DNA from: Dendrocalamus latiflorus
Taxonomy: Eukaryota > Streptophyta > Magnoliopsida > Poales > Poaceae
Reading direction: 5' to 3'
NCBI GenBank assembly: GCA_017311315.1
Contig: CM029658.1
Location: 25,840,629-25,904,628 of the forward strand
Length of the DNA stretch: 64,000 nt
Shown: in pieces, positions 54,598-64,000 of the stretch
How the letters are laid out: every line of letters begins with the position of its first letter
How positions within the stretch are numbered: the first letter of the stretch is position 1
Notes under the pieces: generated by a model
Seen by the model: only the letters and a program-made list of their open reading frames with translations
What the model was told of the DNA's origin: nothing
Database searches by the model: none
Made by a program: the position numbers and the translations under genes

Positions 54598-55645
54598 GTT
54601 TATTATCGGTTATCTATACCAGACAAGCACAATGAATTTCGTTGTCCAATAAACAATAAAGAGAAGAGGCTAGTAAATAAGCAGCACCGGTCAACATAAA
54701 AAAAAACACAGCAAGAGATTTGAGTACTACGATGAGAATATGAAAACAATGGCAATATGTCCTTAGGACAAAATAAAAGGAAATTAACTGTAATAAACAG
54801 AGTGCTATTACCAAGGTTGCTGAAGGCAAATCCTACATTTTGGTCAAGCAGGAAAGATAAAACTAAATCCTACTTGCATTAGCTATAAAAAGAGATAAAT
54901 CGTACCTGTGATAGGATTTTTTTATCATGTTTGGAACGGTCGTAACAAACCGTGAAATCAATGTTTTTCTGATAAAGAAGGACATGCAGCAGACGAAATC
55001 TATCATTCTAACAAAGGCATAGCTACTCTCTCTATTTTGTTAGAAGTAGGGAATACACACACACATCACCAAAGCTAAATACTATTGTAAAGTCAGTATA
55101 TAGAATTTGTAAAGGAAAGCAATCAAATATCGGCAAAACTACATTTTCACACTCAACAATCCGTGCACAAGATATGCAATATAAATGTAAAACTTCAAAG
55201 CTTATACACATGATGTTACCTCAAAAACGGTAATGTGCTTTGCAGAGTATATTTGTCAAATATATGGCCCATGGAAAAAAGATCCTCTAAAAGAATTACT
55301 CAACAGGGGAAAAATCTGTAGACACAAACTATCAATTAGTCCCTAATTAAACAACACAAAGGTTAATTCCGCTGGAAAATTCTATGAAAATGAAAGAGAC
55401 AGAAATCTTTAGGTTACTGAGTTCTCAGATGTCAGATAAAAACATGAGTAAACACATGCACAGGGCTGACGGGAGCCGGCAATAATTTTGAATTTATCAT
55501 TTTGGTACTCATCTGGAAGCTAATGACACTTAGTGGGTACTGTAGAATGAGCAAGTTACATTTCATACATTTTGTAGATTAGCTTCCTTGAGCCAGCATG
55601 GAATTGAAACATGTCATCAAACAAGAAATGGCAGACCTTAAAAGG
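54598..55645. other. AT-rich intergenic or intronic DNA, no gene seen
   Basis: No domain on either strand. It lies downstream (minus sense) of the CPP1-like exon and may hold its lost later exons, but none is recognisable. Confidence 0.35.
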
Positions 55646-55988
55646 TCATCCAGCAATGAAAGCAAAAAAGAATAATATTCTGGAAATGACACCCATTGAT
55701 GGCACCTCAAAATATCCAAGCAGTGCCTTTAGCCATGACGGGGATTCCTCGACTCGCTCTTTTTGCTTGTTTTCAGATTAAATTTTGTTTTCTTCCGCTG
55801 CTGTTAGCTCTTCATTATTAGTTTCTCATAAGCACCTTCAATAGCTTCTTCACTTGCTTCATGCCCAGCATCCTGTTGAATGAGGAAGTTCCTTGCACTC
55901 CTGATGTCTTCTTCAGATGCATCACAGTCAATCCCAAGAAGCTTGTAGGGATCCCTCATATGGTATCTTGGAAGCACTGGAACATGCT
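55646..55988 (-). pseudogene. Chaperone-like protein of POR1 (CPP1/CDF1-type) pseudogene exon
   Basis: After an acceptor TCTACAG, the minus strand reads RYHMRDPYKLLGIDCDASEE, then EDIRSARNFLIQQ and GHEASEEAIEGAYEKLIMKS. This is the J-like domain of the plastid CPP1/CDF1 family, which stabilises protochlorophyllide oxidoreductase and related plastid proteins (family knowledge). A TAA (55804-55806) sits where the family has Phe in KSFQQRKK. The line continues after shifts to FEVPSMGVISRILFFFAFIAG, the start of the first membrane helix, and ends at TGA where Trp is expected (55646-55648). The two nonsense changes and the frameshift indicate a pseudogene; transit-peptide and later membrane exons were not found. 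Confidence 0.8.
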
Positions 55989-57270
55989 CTGTAGATACAC
56001 ATAAACTTGGCTGAAGATGCCCTCAGATACTCTACTTTTGTCAACAACAACAACAACAACAATAATAATAATAATAATAATAATAATAAACCGTAGGAGG
56101 TTGGAGTCTACAAGTCCGTATATTCTAAGTAACAAAAATAGCAACCAAGAGTTGCAAGGAAAAGAATTGTGGAAACAGCTAAATAAAAATCTATATAAGT
56201 TATCACAGCTAAATGAATGAAAGCTGTCTTCTCACATAATTGCTTTTGATTTCCAGGTTCAAGGACAATATATTACCTGTATGCAGAACTGTAGACCAAG
56301 TTTAATGTTGTTACGAACAACTCAATAGTAATAAAAAAATCCTACGATCTATGAAATGCAGATGATACCATAATAGTTCATCAGGACTTTGCAGTAAACC
56401 CAGGTTTGCAATTAGGTGACAGTATGTATAGTTGGATATTAGACAAATATGCAACGGAAATCAATCATTTGAGTTTTCTATAACTAAAATACCAATATCC
56501 TCACTTATCTCTTTTGGCTAAACAAACCCTCTGAAAAACTTGGCCTCCTTCAGCTAGGTCAATCCAACAAATAACGTCATGGTACCAGGCCAGCAACCAC
56601 ATTCTGCTTCCGCCACAAGTGTCGCTAATTGCCGCCATGAGGCATATGCTTCTCTTCTCTGAAAGTATGTCACTACAAAGCTTCTAAACGGCAAAATTAG
56701 CAATACATGCAGTCCGCACTCTTTTCTTCATCAGTTCATCTATGTATACACTACTCACGCTGTGGCCCACGACTCTATGCCTCTTTGTGATTGCAATCGC
56801 AAGTTATGCATTGTCCATCCAATCGAAGGGACCGCCCCAACCAACACTATCAGTTAGGAAATAGGAAACACAAAGCCTCTTTAATCGCACTGCCCGCAGA
56901 TATTATTCTTTGCTTCATGCATCAGCAACCCAAAGGCCAACGAGAGTAGCATCTTTTACCCTCTGAAAACAAAAGGACATTGAAATCTGGAAGTGGTGCT
57001 AGGGTTTAACGTCTCTTACGGTAGCTGAATCCACAGTCTCCTCCGGCGCCGATGGAGGGACAAAACCATTTTTTGTATGAGCGTCAGATTTGATCCTGCA
57101 ACAATAGACTTGTGATTAGTATAGGCCTAAGTAGTAGGTAGTGCACACAGATCAACCGTGCTTTGATGAAAGGCAGCAGATACCCAAAGGTATATGAAAA
57201 AAATCAAAATCATCTAGTGTTGCGTCTCATGCTGATATAAAGACATCAGCAGCAACAGAGCAAAAAAGAG
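55989..57270. other. Intergenic DNA with possible minus-strand exon traces
   Basis: On the minus strand, CAG acceptors precede two short open stretches. One near 57,020-57,100 reads IKSDAHTKNGFVPPSAPEET and then VDSAT. One near 56,900-56,960 reads RVKDATLVGLWVADA and a stop. Their spacing and sense would allow them to be exons of a gene, but I cannot identify it. Confidence 0.25.
56042..56089. repeat. (CAA)n(TAA)n microsatellite
   Basis: About six CAA units followed by about ten AAT/TAA units without interruption. Confidence 0.95.
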
Positions 57271-57352
57271 CTAGGCATCTACATCCTCTCTGACCTCCTG
57301 GGCTCCGCCGCCGGCCATGGCGTCCACCTCCCCGCCCCACCTACAGATCTGC

Positions 57353-57353
<1 letters not shown>

Positions 57354-57391
<38 letters not shown>
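57354..57391. repeat. 38-base C homopolymer
   Basis: An uninterrupted run of 38 C, followed by GGCAA and eight more C. Its length is at the limit of what sequencing and assembly resolve, so the exact count is uncertain. Confidence 0.85.
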
Positions 57392-57393
<2 letters not shown>

Positions 57394-57420
57394 CAACCCC
57401 CCCCTACCTGCTCCCTCCTC

Positions 57421-58215
57421 TTGGGCGTCGCCGCCGAGTGCCGACCTCCCAGATCCAGCCTCTCCGGCCCCTCCATGGCTATCTCCCCACCGCCCCTGCC
57501 GTCCGTCCTCGGCCGGCCGCCAACCTCCGGGACCGTGCAGCACCGGATCCACACACCCCGCCAAGGATCCGGCAGCCCCCGCCTCAGCTCCGCCGCCCCC
57601 TCAACCGGGATCGATAGCATCCGCAACTTTAGTCCTCGCTCTTCCTCAAGAGACCTCGGGAACCCCAAGTGCACCGCCGAGGGAGGTCGTTTTGAAGTCC
57701 GACCACTACCGGCGCAAGTATTTACTCCTCCAATTTCCAGCTTTGAAGACGAGCCGCCTCAAATCCCGCAAAATCTTCCCGGAGGTAGGCACACGGCGCG
57801 AAGAGTGACCTTTGCAGAGCACATTCAAGCTGCTCGTCAACTCAAATTAGTGATAATTGCTTCACCAGACCGACGCCGCTCCTCCTCTGCGAGGTCGTCA
57901 TCCCCTGCAACCGAGGTGACAGGCTCCTCCTCTCCAACCAACCAGCACGCCTCGCATCAATGGACGCTGGTCAAGCGCAAGTTATGGTGGCGTGCCACGC
58001 GGAGAAGGTCAGAAGCAATTCCCAACAAAGCCTCGAGCTCGCATTCAAGTCATAGCCATCGGTTCTTCCTTGAGCGTACTAAAGGAAGATGCTTCAACTA
58101 CTTGAGCCGTGACCATAACGCTTGCTACTGTCGGGATCCACCAAGTGCTTTCGCTGCCTTCGCTTCGGCCACAAAATCAGACACTACTCCCAGCAGTCCC
58201 TCGCCCCAACAGCTC
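57421..58215 (+). pseudogene. Zinc-knuckle protein gene, 5' part
   Basis: A Pro/Ser-rich frame is followed by a basic stretch and the knuckle RCFNYLSRDHNACYCRDPP, where one Cys has become Tyr and another position is shifted. The second knuckle, KCFRCLRFGHKIRHYSQQS, reads in the next frame (from 58122), so a frameshift lies between them. Tandem CCHC knuckles of this form occur in a large grass family of retroelement-derived proteins that also carry a DUF4283-like domain. The gene is interrupted at CAACAGCTC (58207-58215) by the Pack-MULE. Confidence 0.65.
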
Positions 58216-59143
58216 GGAAGGAACTCCTCTGGGGATTGACCCCATTGAGAGGAAATGAGGTCACCCTCGGATGGCGTCCACGTTGCCCCTCCGCCCGAAT
58301 CTCCGCGCGCGCGACGCCTCTCCCATTTCTCTCCGCGTGGGCTCCTCTTCCTCGACCGCGTCGCCGCCGCCGACCCGCGCGCCATCGACTCCTGCGCGCT
58401 CGCCTCCCGCGCCTGCCACGCCGCTGACCCGCGCAACCGCCGCATCCTCCGCCCGTTTCGCGCCGACCTCCTCCCCACCGCGCTCGCCCCGCGTCGCCAA
58501 CGCCACCCTCGCCGCCCTCTCCGCAGACCACGTCGCCGCCGCTGTGGACCTCTCCTGCTCCCGGGGATTCGGCGCATGCCCCAACCTCGCCGAGCTCGAC
58601 CTGTCCAATGGGGTCGACCTCGGGGACGCGGCGGCTGCGGAGGTGGCGCGGAACGGGCGGAGGATGCGGCGGTGGCGCGACTTGGCGGTGTGGCAGGCGC
58701 GGGAGGCGAGCGCGAAGGACTTGATGGCGCGCGGGTTGGCGGCAGCGACGCGGTCTGAGGAGAGGGCGGCGAGGTTGGGGCATGCGCCGAATCCCCGGGA
58801 GCGGGAGAGGTCCACAGCGGCGGCGACGCGGTCGAGGAAGAGGGCGGCGAGGGTGGCGTTGGCGACGCGGGGCGAGCGCGGCGGGGAGGAGGTCGGCGCG
58901 AAATGGGCGGAGGATGCGGCGGTGGCGCGGGTCAGCGGCGTGGCAGGCGCGGGAGGCGAGCGCGCAGGAGTCGATGGCGCGCGGGTCGGCGGCGGCGACG
59001 CGGTCGAGGAAGAGGAGCCCGCGCGGAGAGAAACGGGAGAGGCGTCGCGCGCGCGGAGATTCGGGCGGAGGGGCGACGTGGACGCCATCCGAGCGTGACC
59101 CCATTTCCTCTCAATGGGGTCAATCCCCAGAGGAGTTCCTTCC
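58216..59143. mobile_element. Pack-MULE with palindromic F-box/LRR gene fragments
   Basis: 928 bp. TIRs start GGAAGGAACTCCTCTGGGG at each end and pair for well over 60 bp. The 9-bp duplication CAACAGCTC (58207-58215 and 59144-59152) is the Mutator signature. The cargo is part of an F-box/LRR gene: one strand reads FLDRVAAADPRAIDSCALAS and RACHAADPRNRRILRPFRAD, and CPNLAELDLSNGVDLGDAA is an LRR. The opposite strand encodes the same protein segment from the right arm (about 58,773-59,100). A third shorter inverted copy lies at about 58,640-58,770. The many overlapping long open frames here result from the palindrome and GC content. Confidence 0.85.
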
Positions 59144-59152
59144 CAACAGCTC

Positions 59153-60436
59153 CCCGCTACACTCGAGTAGTTTTCCGTTCGCTTTCCTCCGCTCCTGTTA
59201 GTCCTAGCCCGGCCTTGTCTCCCTCAGCCGCCCGGCCAGGAGAAATTTGATGATTTGCCCTCACCTTACTTTGTAATCAGCTTATTTGCCATATCTTTCA
59301 TATGAATTGATCATTTGCCACATCTTTGATTTTTTTTATTTAATCATTTGCCATTTTTCCATTTCTAAACCATTTCCTATTTTTCTAATGCTAATTTATA
59401 TTGCGAAATGACCAAATTGCCTCTGGATTTACAGAGCAACCCCTGTTTACAGAGCAGCCACGCAGAGGTTTACAGAGCAGCCCCTGTTTACATTTCTTTT
59501 CATCCATTGTTCGATACGTTTACAGAGCAGGTTTCAGCAGTTTGTTTGGCAGTTTCAGCAGAGATTTTTGTTTGGCAGTTTCGAATAAATACTATTGATT
59601 CCGATCGATTTTGTTCGGCCATCGCCAGCTGAACCAGTGAATTCTCCAGGGCCGGCAACTTTCAGACTAGGTCCAAAAAGTATGTTGCACTCGCTGAGAA
59701 ATGAGACAGTACAAAATGGCCGAACAAAATCATGGCTGTCTATATGTGGTGGCAGATGGGATCGATCGATTCAGCTATCGCCAGAGTGCTACACCTGATG
59801 AAATTTCACAACTTGAACTATTTCAGATATTTGTTCAGTTCTCAGTAGCAGTATACACATCAGGATTCCTCAATGTAGTAGAAGACTTCTCAGTAATGCA
59901 TCAGGATTCATTACATTTCTGGTGAACTCAAGAGCATGTAGTAGAAGGCCATTGCATCACAATTACAGCAAGTTCAATCCATTCAGACACACACAGCATG
60001 CAGACAACATGCTCACATGTTTGACAGACACAAAAACAATTTTTTGCACACACAAAAATCCGGCCAAATAGACAAATCATCCACAAAGTTCATGTTTGAC
60101 AGATGGACGGACGACTCCCATGACCAACCTCTCCCATGAGCCGACAGAAGAGACGGCGGCGTCGCCACGCGGTGGAGTGCCGACTGCTGGCTTGCGGGGA
60201 GAGGAGGGAGGCAGCCGGTGTTCCTGGGTGGTGCGGAGGGGCGACGCCGTGGAGAGGCGCGGCGCGGCCGGCGGGGGAGGAGAGCGGCGCCACGCCGTGG
60301 AGGGCCGCACACCGTGGAGAGAAACGTCCCTCCCCTCACCGTCAGCAATAGCTCGCTTCGACATGGTGCACCCCCTCGGTGATTTGGCAACCTGACTAGA
60401 AGAGGATGCATGTATTATTCCCTCTAGGGAACTGCG
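59153..60436. other. Repeat-rich spacer between the halves of the zinc-knuckle gene
   Basis: 59,250-59,400 repeats TTTGCCA words (ATCATTTGCCA). 59,425-59,535 repeats TTTACAGAGCAG about four times. 60,100-60,330 is GC-rich with repeated CGCCACGCGGTGGAG / CGACGCCGTGGAG words. No gene is recognised; the stretch probably contains further insertions into the broken gene. Confidence 0.4.
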
Positions 60437-60673
60437 TTGGAAGACTACTCGGCCGTGCTCTGGCTGGGCATGTCGAGGCTCGACATGGAGATCACCGCAA
60501 TTGTGGAGGGTTTAAGGCGGCATTTCAACCTGCACTCCTCAGAGTTCTCGGTTCACCACCACTATCCGGAGAATTTTCTTGTGAATTTCGAGCATAGACA
60601 TCACCGGGACGAGGTGGCCGGGCTTCAGAGGTTCTCCTTCCACGGCATGAACCTCCACGTCAGTGTTAGATAA
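60437..60673 (+). pseudogene. DUF4283-like domain, 3' part of the broken zinc-knuckle gene
   Basis: 78 residues: AVLWLGMSRLDMEITAIVEG, then LHSSEFSVHHHYPENFLVNF, then FEHRHHRDEVAGLQRFSFHG. The pattern S-V-H-x-Y-P-E-x-F-L-V-x-F followed by H-H-R-D-x-V-A is that of the DUF4283-like RNA-binding-type fold of grass zinc-knuckle proteins. Same strand as the zinc-knuckle part at 57,421, and in such genes this domain follows the knuckles, so they are probably one gene pulled apart by insertions. Confidence 0.55.
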
Positions 60674-60757
60674 TCCTGGCCCGTTCACGCTCTTGGTTTC
60701 TGTTAGAAGTTTTGTTTCGGTTGCTACAATAACTTGAGCTTGGTCAGTACTCCGAGC

Positions 60758-62438
60758 TAGGGATGAAAACGGTCGGAAACGGTCGGAAAACTCCTCAACC
60801 GTTTTCTACTTCTACATTTGAATACGAAAACGAAAGCGAAAGCGGTAAAGCCGGACACGAAAACGAACGCGAATTTACGGAATATCGAGAATTTCGAAAA
60901 CGAACCAATTCGAGCGGAATTATATCGAACACGGCCGGTATACGAAAATTCAATACGGAATACCGACCTGTAGGACCAAGTGCATAACAATTAACAAGTG
61001 ACCAAGTACATAACAATTACCAAGTGCATGATCAAGTTCAAGTGCATATAATAATTAACAAGTGCATGACCCTTGGTCTTAAGTATTAACACAATAGCCG
61101 ACACAAATACAATGCAAGTCTAAAACAAGCAATTAACAGCTAGCAGAACATCTACAGTTCATCAGCATCATCCATGAGATCAGGATCGCTTTCCATATCT
61201 TTTGCTTCCTCATTGTCCTCCTCAGAGTCCTCATCCCCCTCCTTGTCCTTTTCCTACAAGTTTGCAAAGTGAATTAAAATTAGATGTAGCAATAGCATAT
61301 TTCAGAGCAAGCAGTCAATAAACATACACATACCGAAGAAATTTCTTAGCTTCATCAATCGCACTTCTGCTCGGCTAACTTCCAGGCTTCCAGCAGGTTA
61401 ACGATTCAATAACATAACCAAGTAATTATTTAGCTGAAATTTCATTGCCCATACTTACTAGTGATAATAAAAATCCACTTACTGCAGTACAAACCCGTAC
61501 AGACGGATCAGGCACAACAACAAAGCGACTGTCTCAGTAAAGTTGGAGCCACAGAGCTCACAATCCAACTGGAACTATGAACTATGTATCTAGAGCTGTA
61601 TTACTCAAGGAAAGTATCCCGTAAATGTAAGCCGAGTGCTAGTACTAAGTAACGCTGCACGGCATAAGGCAAGAACGGAACGGATAGCTTCGTTCCTAAA
61701 CAGCAAGAAGCTCGACCAGTTGAGAAGAAATCATTGCCCAGTATTATATAATCGCGACACAAGTATGTAATCAGAAGCAAACAAAGACTGGATCATCTTG
61801 AATTGAAACATCCGATCAAGAACACGGCCCTGCAACTCCTCTTGCGATTCCAAGAAACAGGAGGGGGATCCAACAACGCTTAGAACACAAAAACGAGGAG
61901 AAGAGACAAATTAAAGACTTGATTCTTAGGGGGAAGCGGAGATCGGAGCAGGAAGGATTGGGGGAAGCTGTACCGGGGTGGTTCAGTTGCAGCGATCGCG
62001 AATGAGGAAAGGAAGGAAGCCGCGTTGCCAGATGCCGCACGCGGGCGGCCGGGGGGCGGCGGCGGCGACACCGCGTCGCGTGCGGGACTGCGGGGTGTGG
62101 CCGTGCGGGCGTGCGGCGGAACTAGGGAAGGAGATTAGAGATTTAGGGGAGGAGACAGCCAGGAGCCAGCGGCGCTGGGCTATGAACTGGGCTGGGCCGT
62201 TGGGCGCCTGGGTCAAATACGGTTTAAACCGTATTTACAATACGGTATATTTCGAATAAAATGTAGAAAAGTAGAAAACGGTCGGAAAACGTCTAAACCG
62301 TTTCCGCTCCGTTTTCGAATTTGGTATTCCGTATTTCGAACCGAATTCGAATTTGTCCGAAAATACGAATTCGATCGGGTCAAATGTAGAAAACGATGCA
62401 GTTCGGTACGGGATATTTCCGTTCCGTTTTCATCCCTA
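60758..62438. mobile_element. Non-autonomous hAT transposon
   Basis: 1,681 bp with TIRs TAGGGATGAAAACGG and CCGTTTTCATCCCTA and an exact 8-bp duplication CTCCGAGC (60750-60757 and 62439-62446). Subterminal regions are rich in AAACGG, CGAAAA and GGAATACCG words in both orientations. No transposase is present. The interior includes an acidic exon-like stretch on the minus strand. Confidence 0.9.
61152..61253 (-). pseudogene. Acidic C-terminal exon-like fragment carried in the hAT element
   Basis: On the minus strand, after an acceptor TTGTAG, 33 codons read EKDKEGDEDSEEDNEEAKD, then MESDPDLMDDADEL, ending in TAG. The acceptor, dense Glu/Asp composition and a stop in register suggest a captured last exon of a host gene with an acidic tail. 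Parent gene not identified. Confidence 0.4.
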
Positions 62439-62446
62439 CTCCGAGC

Positions 62447-62722
62447 ACGTCTGTACGCGCCTGATGCATGCCTATTCATGCAGAGGTGCCCCTGGTCTTT
62501 CGTTTTGAATCCGTGACGCACGACATGTTTCCTAGTCGTGGGATGACGCGGCTGGCTCGGGAGAGTGGCGTGCGCGCACGTTTCCTTTTTTATGGCAATG
62601 CAGATTCTGAAAAAACGCTACGGTTAAAAGCGGCACCAATTGGCTCGTGTTCGAGTGTTCGCATGTGTGCATTGTGTTCTCCTACGACTCCGGCGAGGTG
62701 ACGCCGGCATTGGAGACAACAA
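62447..62722 (+). other. Possible LTR end of a third copia element
   Basis: The stretch ends GAGACAACA just before a primer-binding-like site, as an LTR would, but its TG start was not found. No coding sequence is supported. Confidence 0.3.
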
Positions 62723-62723
62723 T

Positions 62724-62735
62724 TGGAATCAGAGC
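62724..62735 (+). promoter_or_regulatory. Primer-binding-like site of the third copia element
   Basis: TGGAATCAGAGC, one mismatch from TGGTATCAGAGC of the other elements, about 130 bp upstream of gag. Confidence 0.6.
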
Positions 62736-62849
62736 CTATCGCACCTGGGAGCGCGATCGAGTAGGCATTCATGCCACGCCATCGATCGGTTTCGTCGCCA
62801 CGGTGATCTCGCGAGGAGACGCCGCCGCCATCGGGGAGCGGTGGCAGCG

Positions 62850-64000
62850 GCGGCGGAGCGGAGCGCGGTCTGGTGATCCACCCGGTCACCAAGGAGATCA
62901 ACAACAGCAGCGCATTCCCGACGCTCACAAAGACGAACTACTACGACTGGGCGGCGCTCATGCGCGTGATGCTGCAGGCGCGCGGTCTGTGGGTCGCGGT
63001 GAGCATCGGCACCAGTGCACCACGGACTACGTTGAAGACTGATGGCGCTGAAAGTCATCGCCAAGGTAGTCCCGGCGGAGATGATGGGTACCATCGCCAG
63101 CAAGGCCACCGCCAAGATCGCGTGGGACGTGATCAGGACCATGCACGTCGGCGTGGAGCGCGTGCGCAAGGCGAAGGCAAACACGCTTCGCGCGTGAATT
63201 CGACGGGCTCAAGTTCCACGATGGTGAGACGGTGGACGAGTTCGGTGTCCGCATCAACAAGATCGCGCACCAGCTCACGGTCCTCAACGACGGCTGCACG
63301 GAGGAGGAGATCATCCGCAAGTTCCTCTAGGCACTCCCACCAAGGTACTCGCAGATCGCCATGGAGATCGAGACACTCCTCGACCTGAGCGAGATCTCCG
63401 TCGAGGAGCTCATCGACCAGCTCAAGTCTGTGGAGGAGCGGCATGATCTTGGCGGTGGATCTGGCTCCATCGCCAAGTTGAACCTCACCGAGGACGAGCT
63501 GACCGCGTGCGTGGCGGCAAAGATGCAGCTCTTCGGCGAGGGGTCCTCTAGACACGCAAAGGGGTCGTCGAGCCAAAGGAGAGGACGTGGCAAGGAGGGT
63601 GGTGCACGCAGTGGTTCCAGGCCGCCCAAGGCTTTAGGCAGCGGTGGCAATGGGCTGAACTCGATCGGCAGCGATCAATGTAAGTATTGCGGCAAGATGG
63701 GGCATTGGGCCCGCGAGTGTCGTAAGAAGAAGAGGGATGAGGCGGCCCATGAGGCCCAAGCTGAGGAGGAGATCAAGCCCACTTTATTGGTGGTGACGGC
63801 GACGGTCAACGCCACTCTCCGCACTCCTCCTCCTCCACCTGCAACTGCACAGCCGGCAGACTCCTCCTCGATCCACCTCGAGGAGGACAAGCTCTTCGTC
63901 CAGCTCGGCGGGAAGGGCGACAGCGACTGCACCCAATGGATTCTCGACATCGACGCGATGAACCACATGACGGGAGTGAAATTCACTTTCACCGAGCTCG
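62850..64000 (+). pseudogene. Ty1/copia element 3 gag and start of protease, cut by the window edge
   Basis: TLTKTNYYDWAALMRVMLQA and RGLWVAVS is the copia gag N-terminus. After a frameshift near 63,030 it continues MALKVIAKVVPAEMMGTIAS and IAWDVIRTMHVGVERVRKAK. After another shift come FDGLKFHDGETVDEFGVRIN and EEEIIRKFL, a TAG, then ALPPRYSQIAMEIETLLDL. From there one open frame runs to the window end through the knuckle CKYCGKMGHWARECRKKKR (about 63,684) and WILDIDAMNHMTG, the protease site where DTGAT is expected. The frameshifts, stop and altered protease site indicate a dead copy. Confidence 0.85.

Noticed and set aside
56640..57110. Minus-strand exons of an unidentified gene
   Set aside because: Acceptor-like sites and short open stretches exist, but no donor-acceptor chain or protein match could be supported.
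58184..59104. 306-codon minus-strand frame and several similar ones as F-box genes
   Set aside because: They are shadows within the palindromic Pack-MULE; only fragments of the F-box/LRR line are in frame at any point.

Overview
This is a plant nuclear genome window from a grass, most likely rice or a close relative (Oryza). The indications are a CC-NB-ARC-LRR resistance gene with a partly destroyed paralogue, GC-rich retrotransposon leaders, and Stowaway, Tourist, CACTA, hAT, Mutator and Helitron signatures of grass type. The species is an inference. No bacterial features, CRISPR arrays, rRNA or convincing tRNA genes were seen.

Layout. 1-4.6 kb: a probable last exon of a gene running off the left edge, a Helitron 3' end, AT-rich sequence and a bZIP leucine-zipper fragment. 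4.57-13.9 kb: an NLR pseudogene (+) lacking its N-terminus and split by three LTR-element insertions whose target duplications are readable (AAAAC, ATCAC, GAACC). 14.2-39.1 kb: one old Ty1/copia element (TSD CTGGG) inflated to about 24.9 kb. It contains a solo LTR (A), which itself holds a second solo LTR in the opposite orientation (B, TSD GTTGT). It also contains a 13.0 kb LARD-like element (C, TSD ATGAG) with nearly identical 4,696 bp LTRs and an internal gene for a multi-zinc-knuckle protein. 40.1-42.1 kb: a truncated CACTA transposon with a TNP2-like transposase remnant, cut by a Stowaway MITE. 44.26-50.56 kb: a young Ty1/copia element (TSD TGGGC), protease-deleted, whose 3' LTR ends 18 bp before the ATG of the second NLR. 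50.575-53.33 kb: that NLR, with all NB-ARC motifs present but its C-terminal LRR cut off by a 4-bp CTAA duplication. 54-57 kb: a Tourist-like MITE, a chaperone-like (CPP1/CDF1-type) pseudogene exon on the minus strand, and simple repeats. 57.4-60.7 kb: a broken zinc-knuckle/DUF4283-type gene interrupted by a 928 bp Pack-MULE carrying F-box/LRR gene fragments as a palindrome (9-bp TSD). 60.76-62.44 kb: a non-autonomous hAT element (8-bp TSD). 62.7 kb to the end: a third Ty1/copia element, gag and start of protease, running off the right edge.

How it fits together. The window is a resistance-gene duplicate pair overrun by nested transposons. The nesting and TSDs give a relative insertion order. 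The only host gene still largely open is the NLR at 50,575, and its promoter-proximal region has been displaced 6.3 kb by a recent LTR element, so present-day transcription may start in the LTR. The least expected signal is a set of short palindromes (CTCTGCAGAG, CTATTCGAATAG, CCGTGCCCACGG and a GAGTAC/GTACTC hairpin). They recur in the same order in four otherwise diverged LTRs (A, B, C and D at 4.7-7.7 kb), with at least one compensatory base-pair change, suggesting a conserved structured RNA or DNA module in this LTR group.
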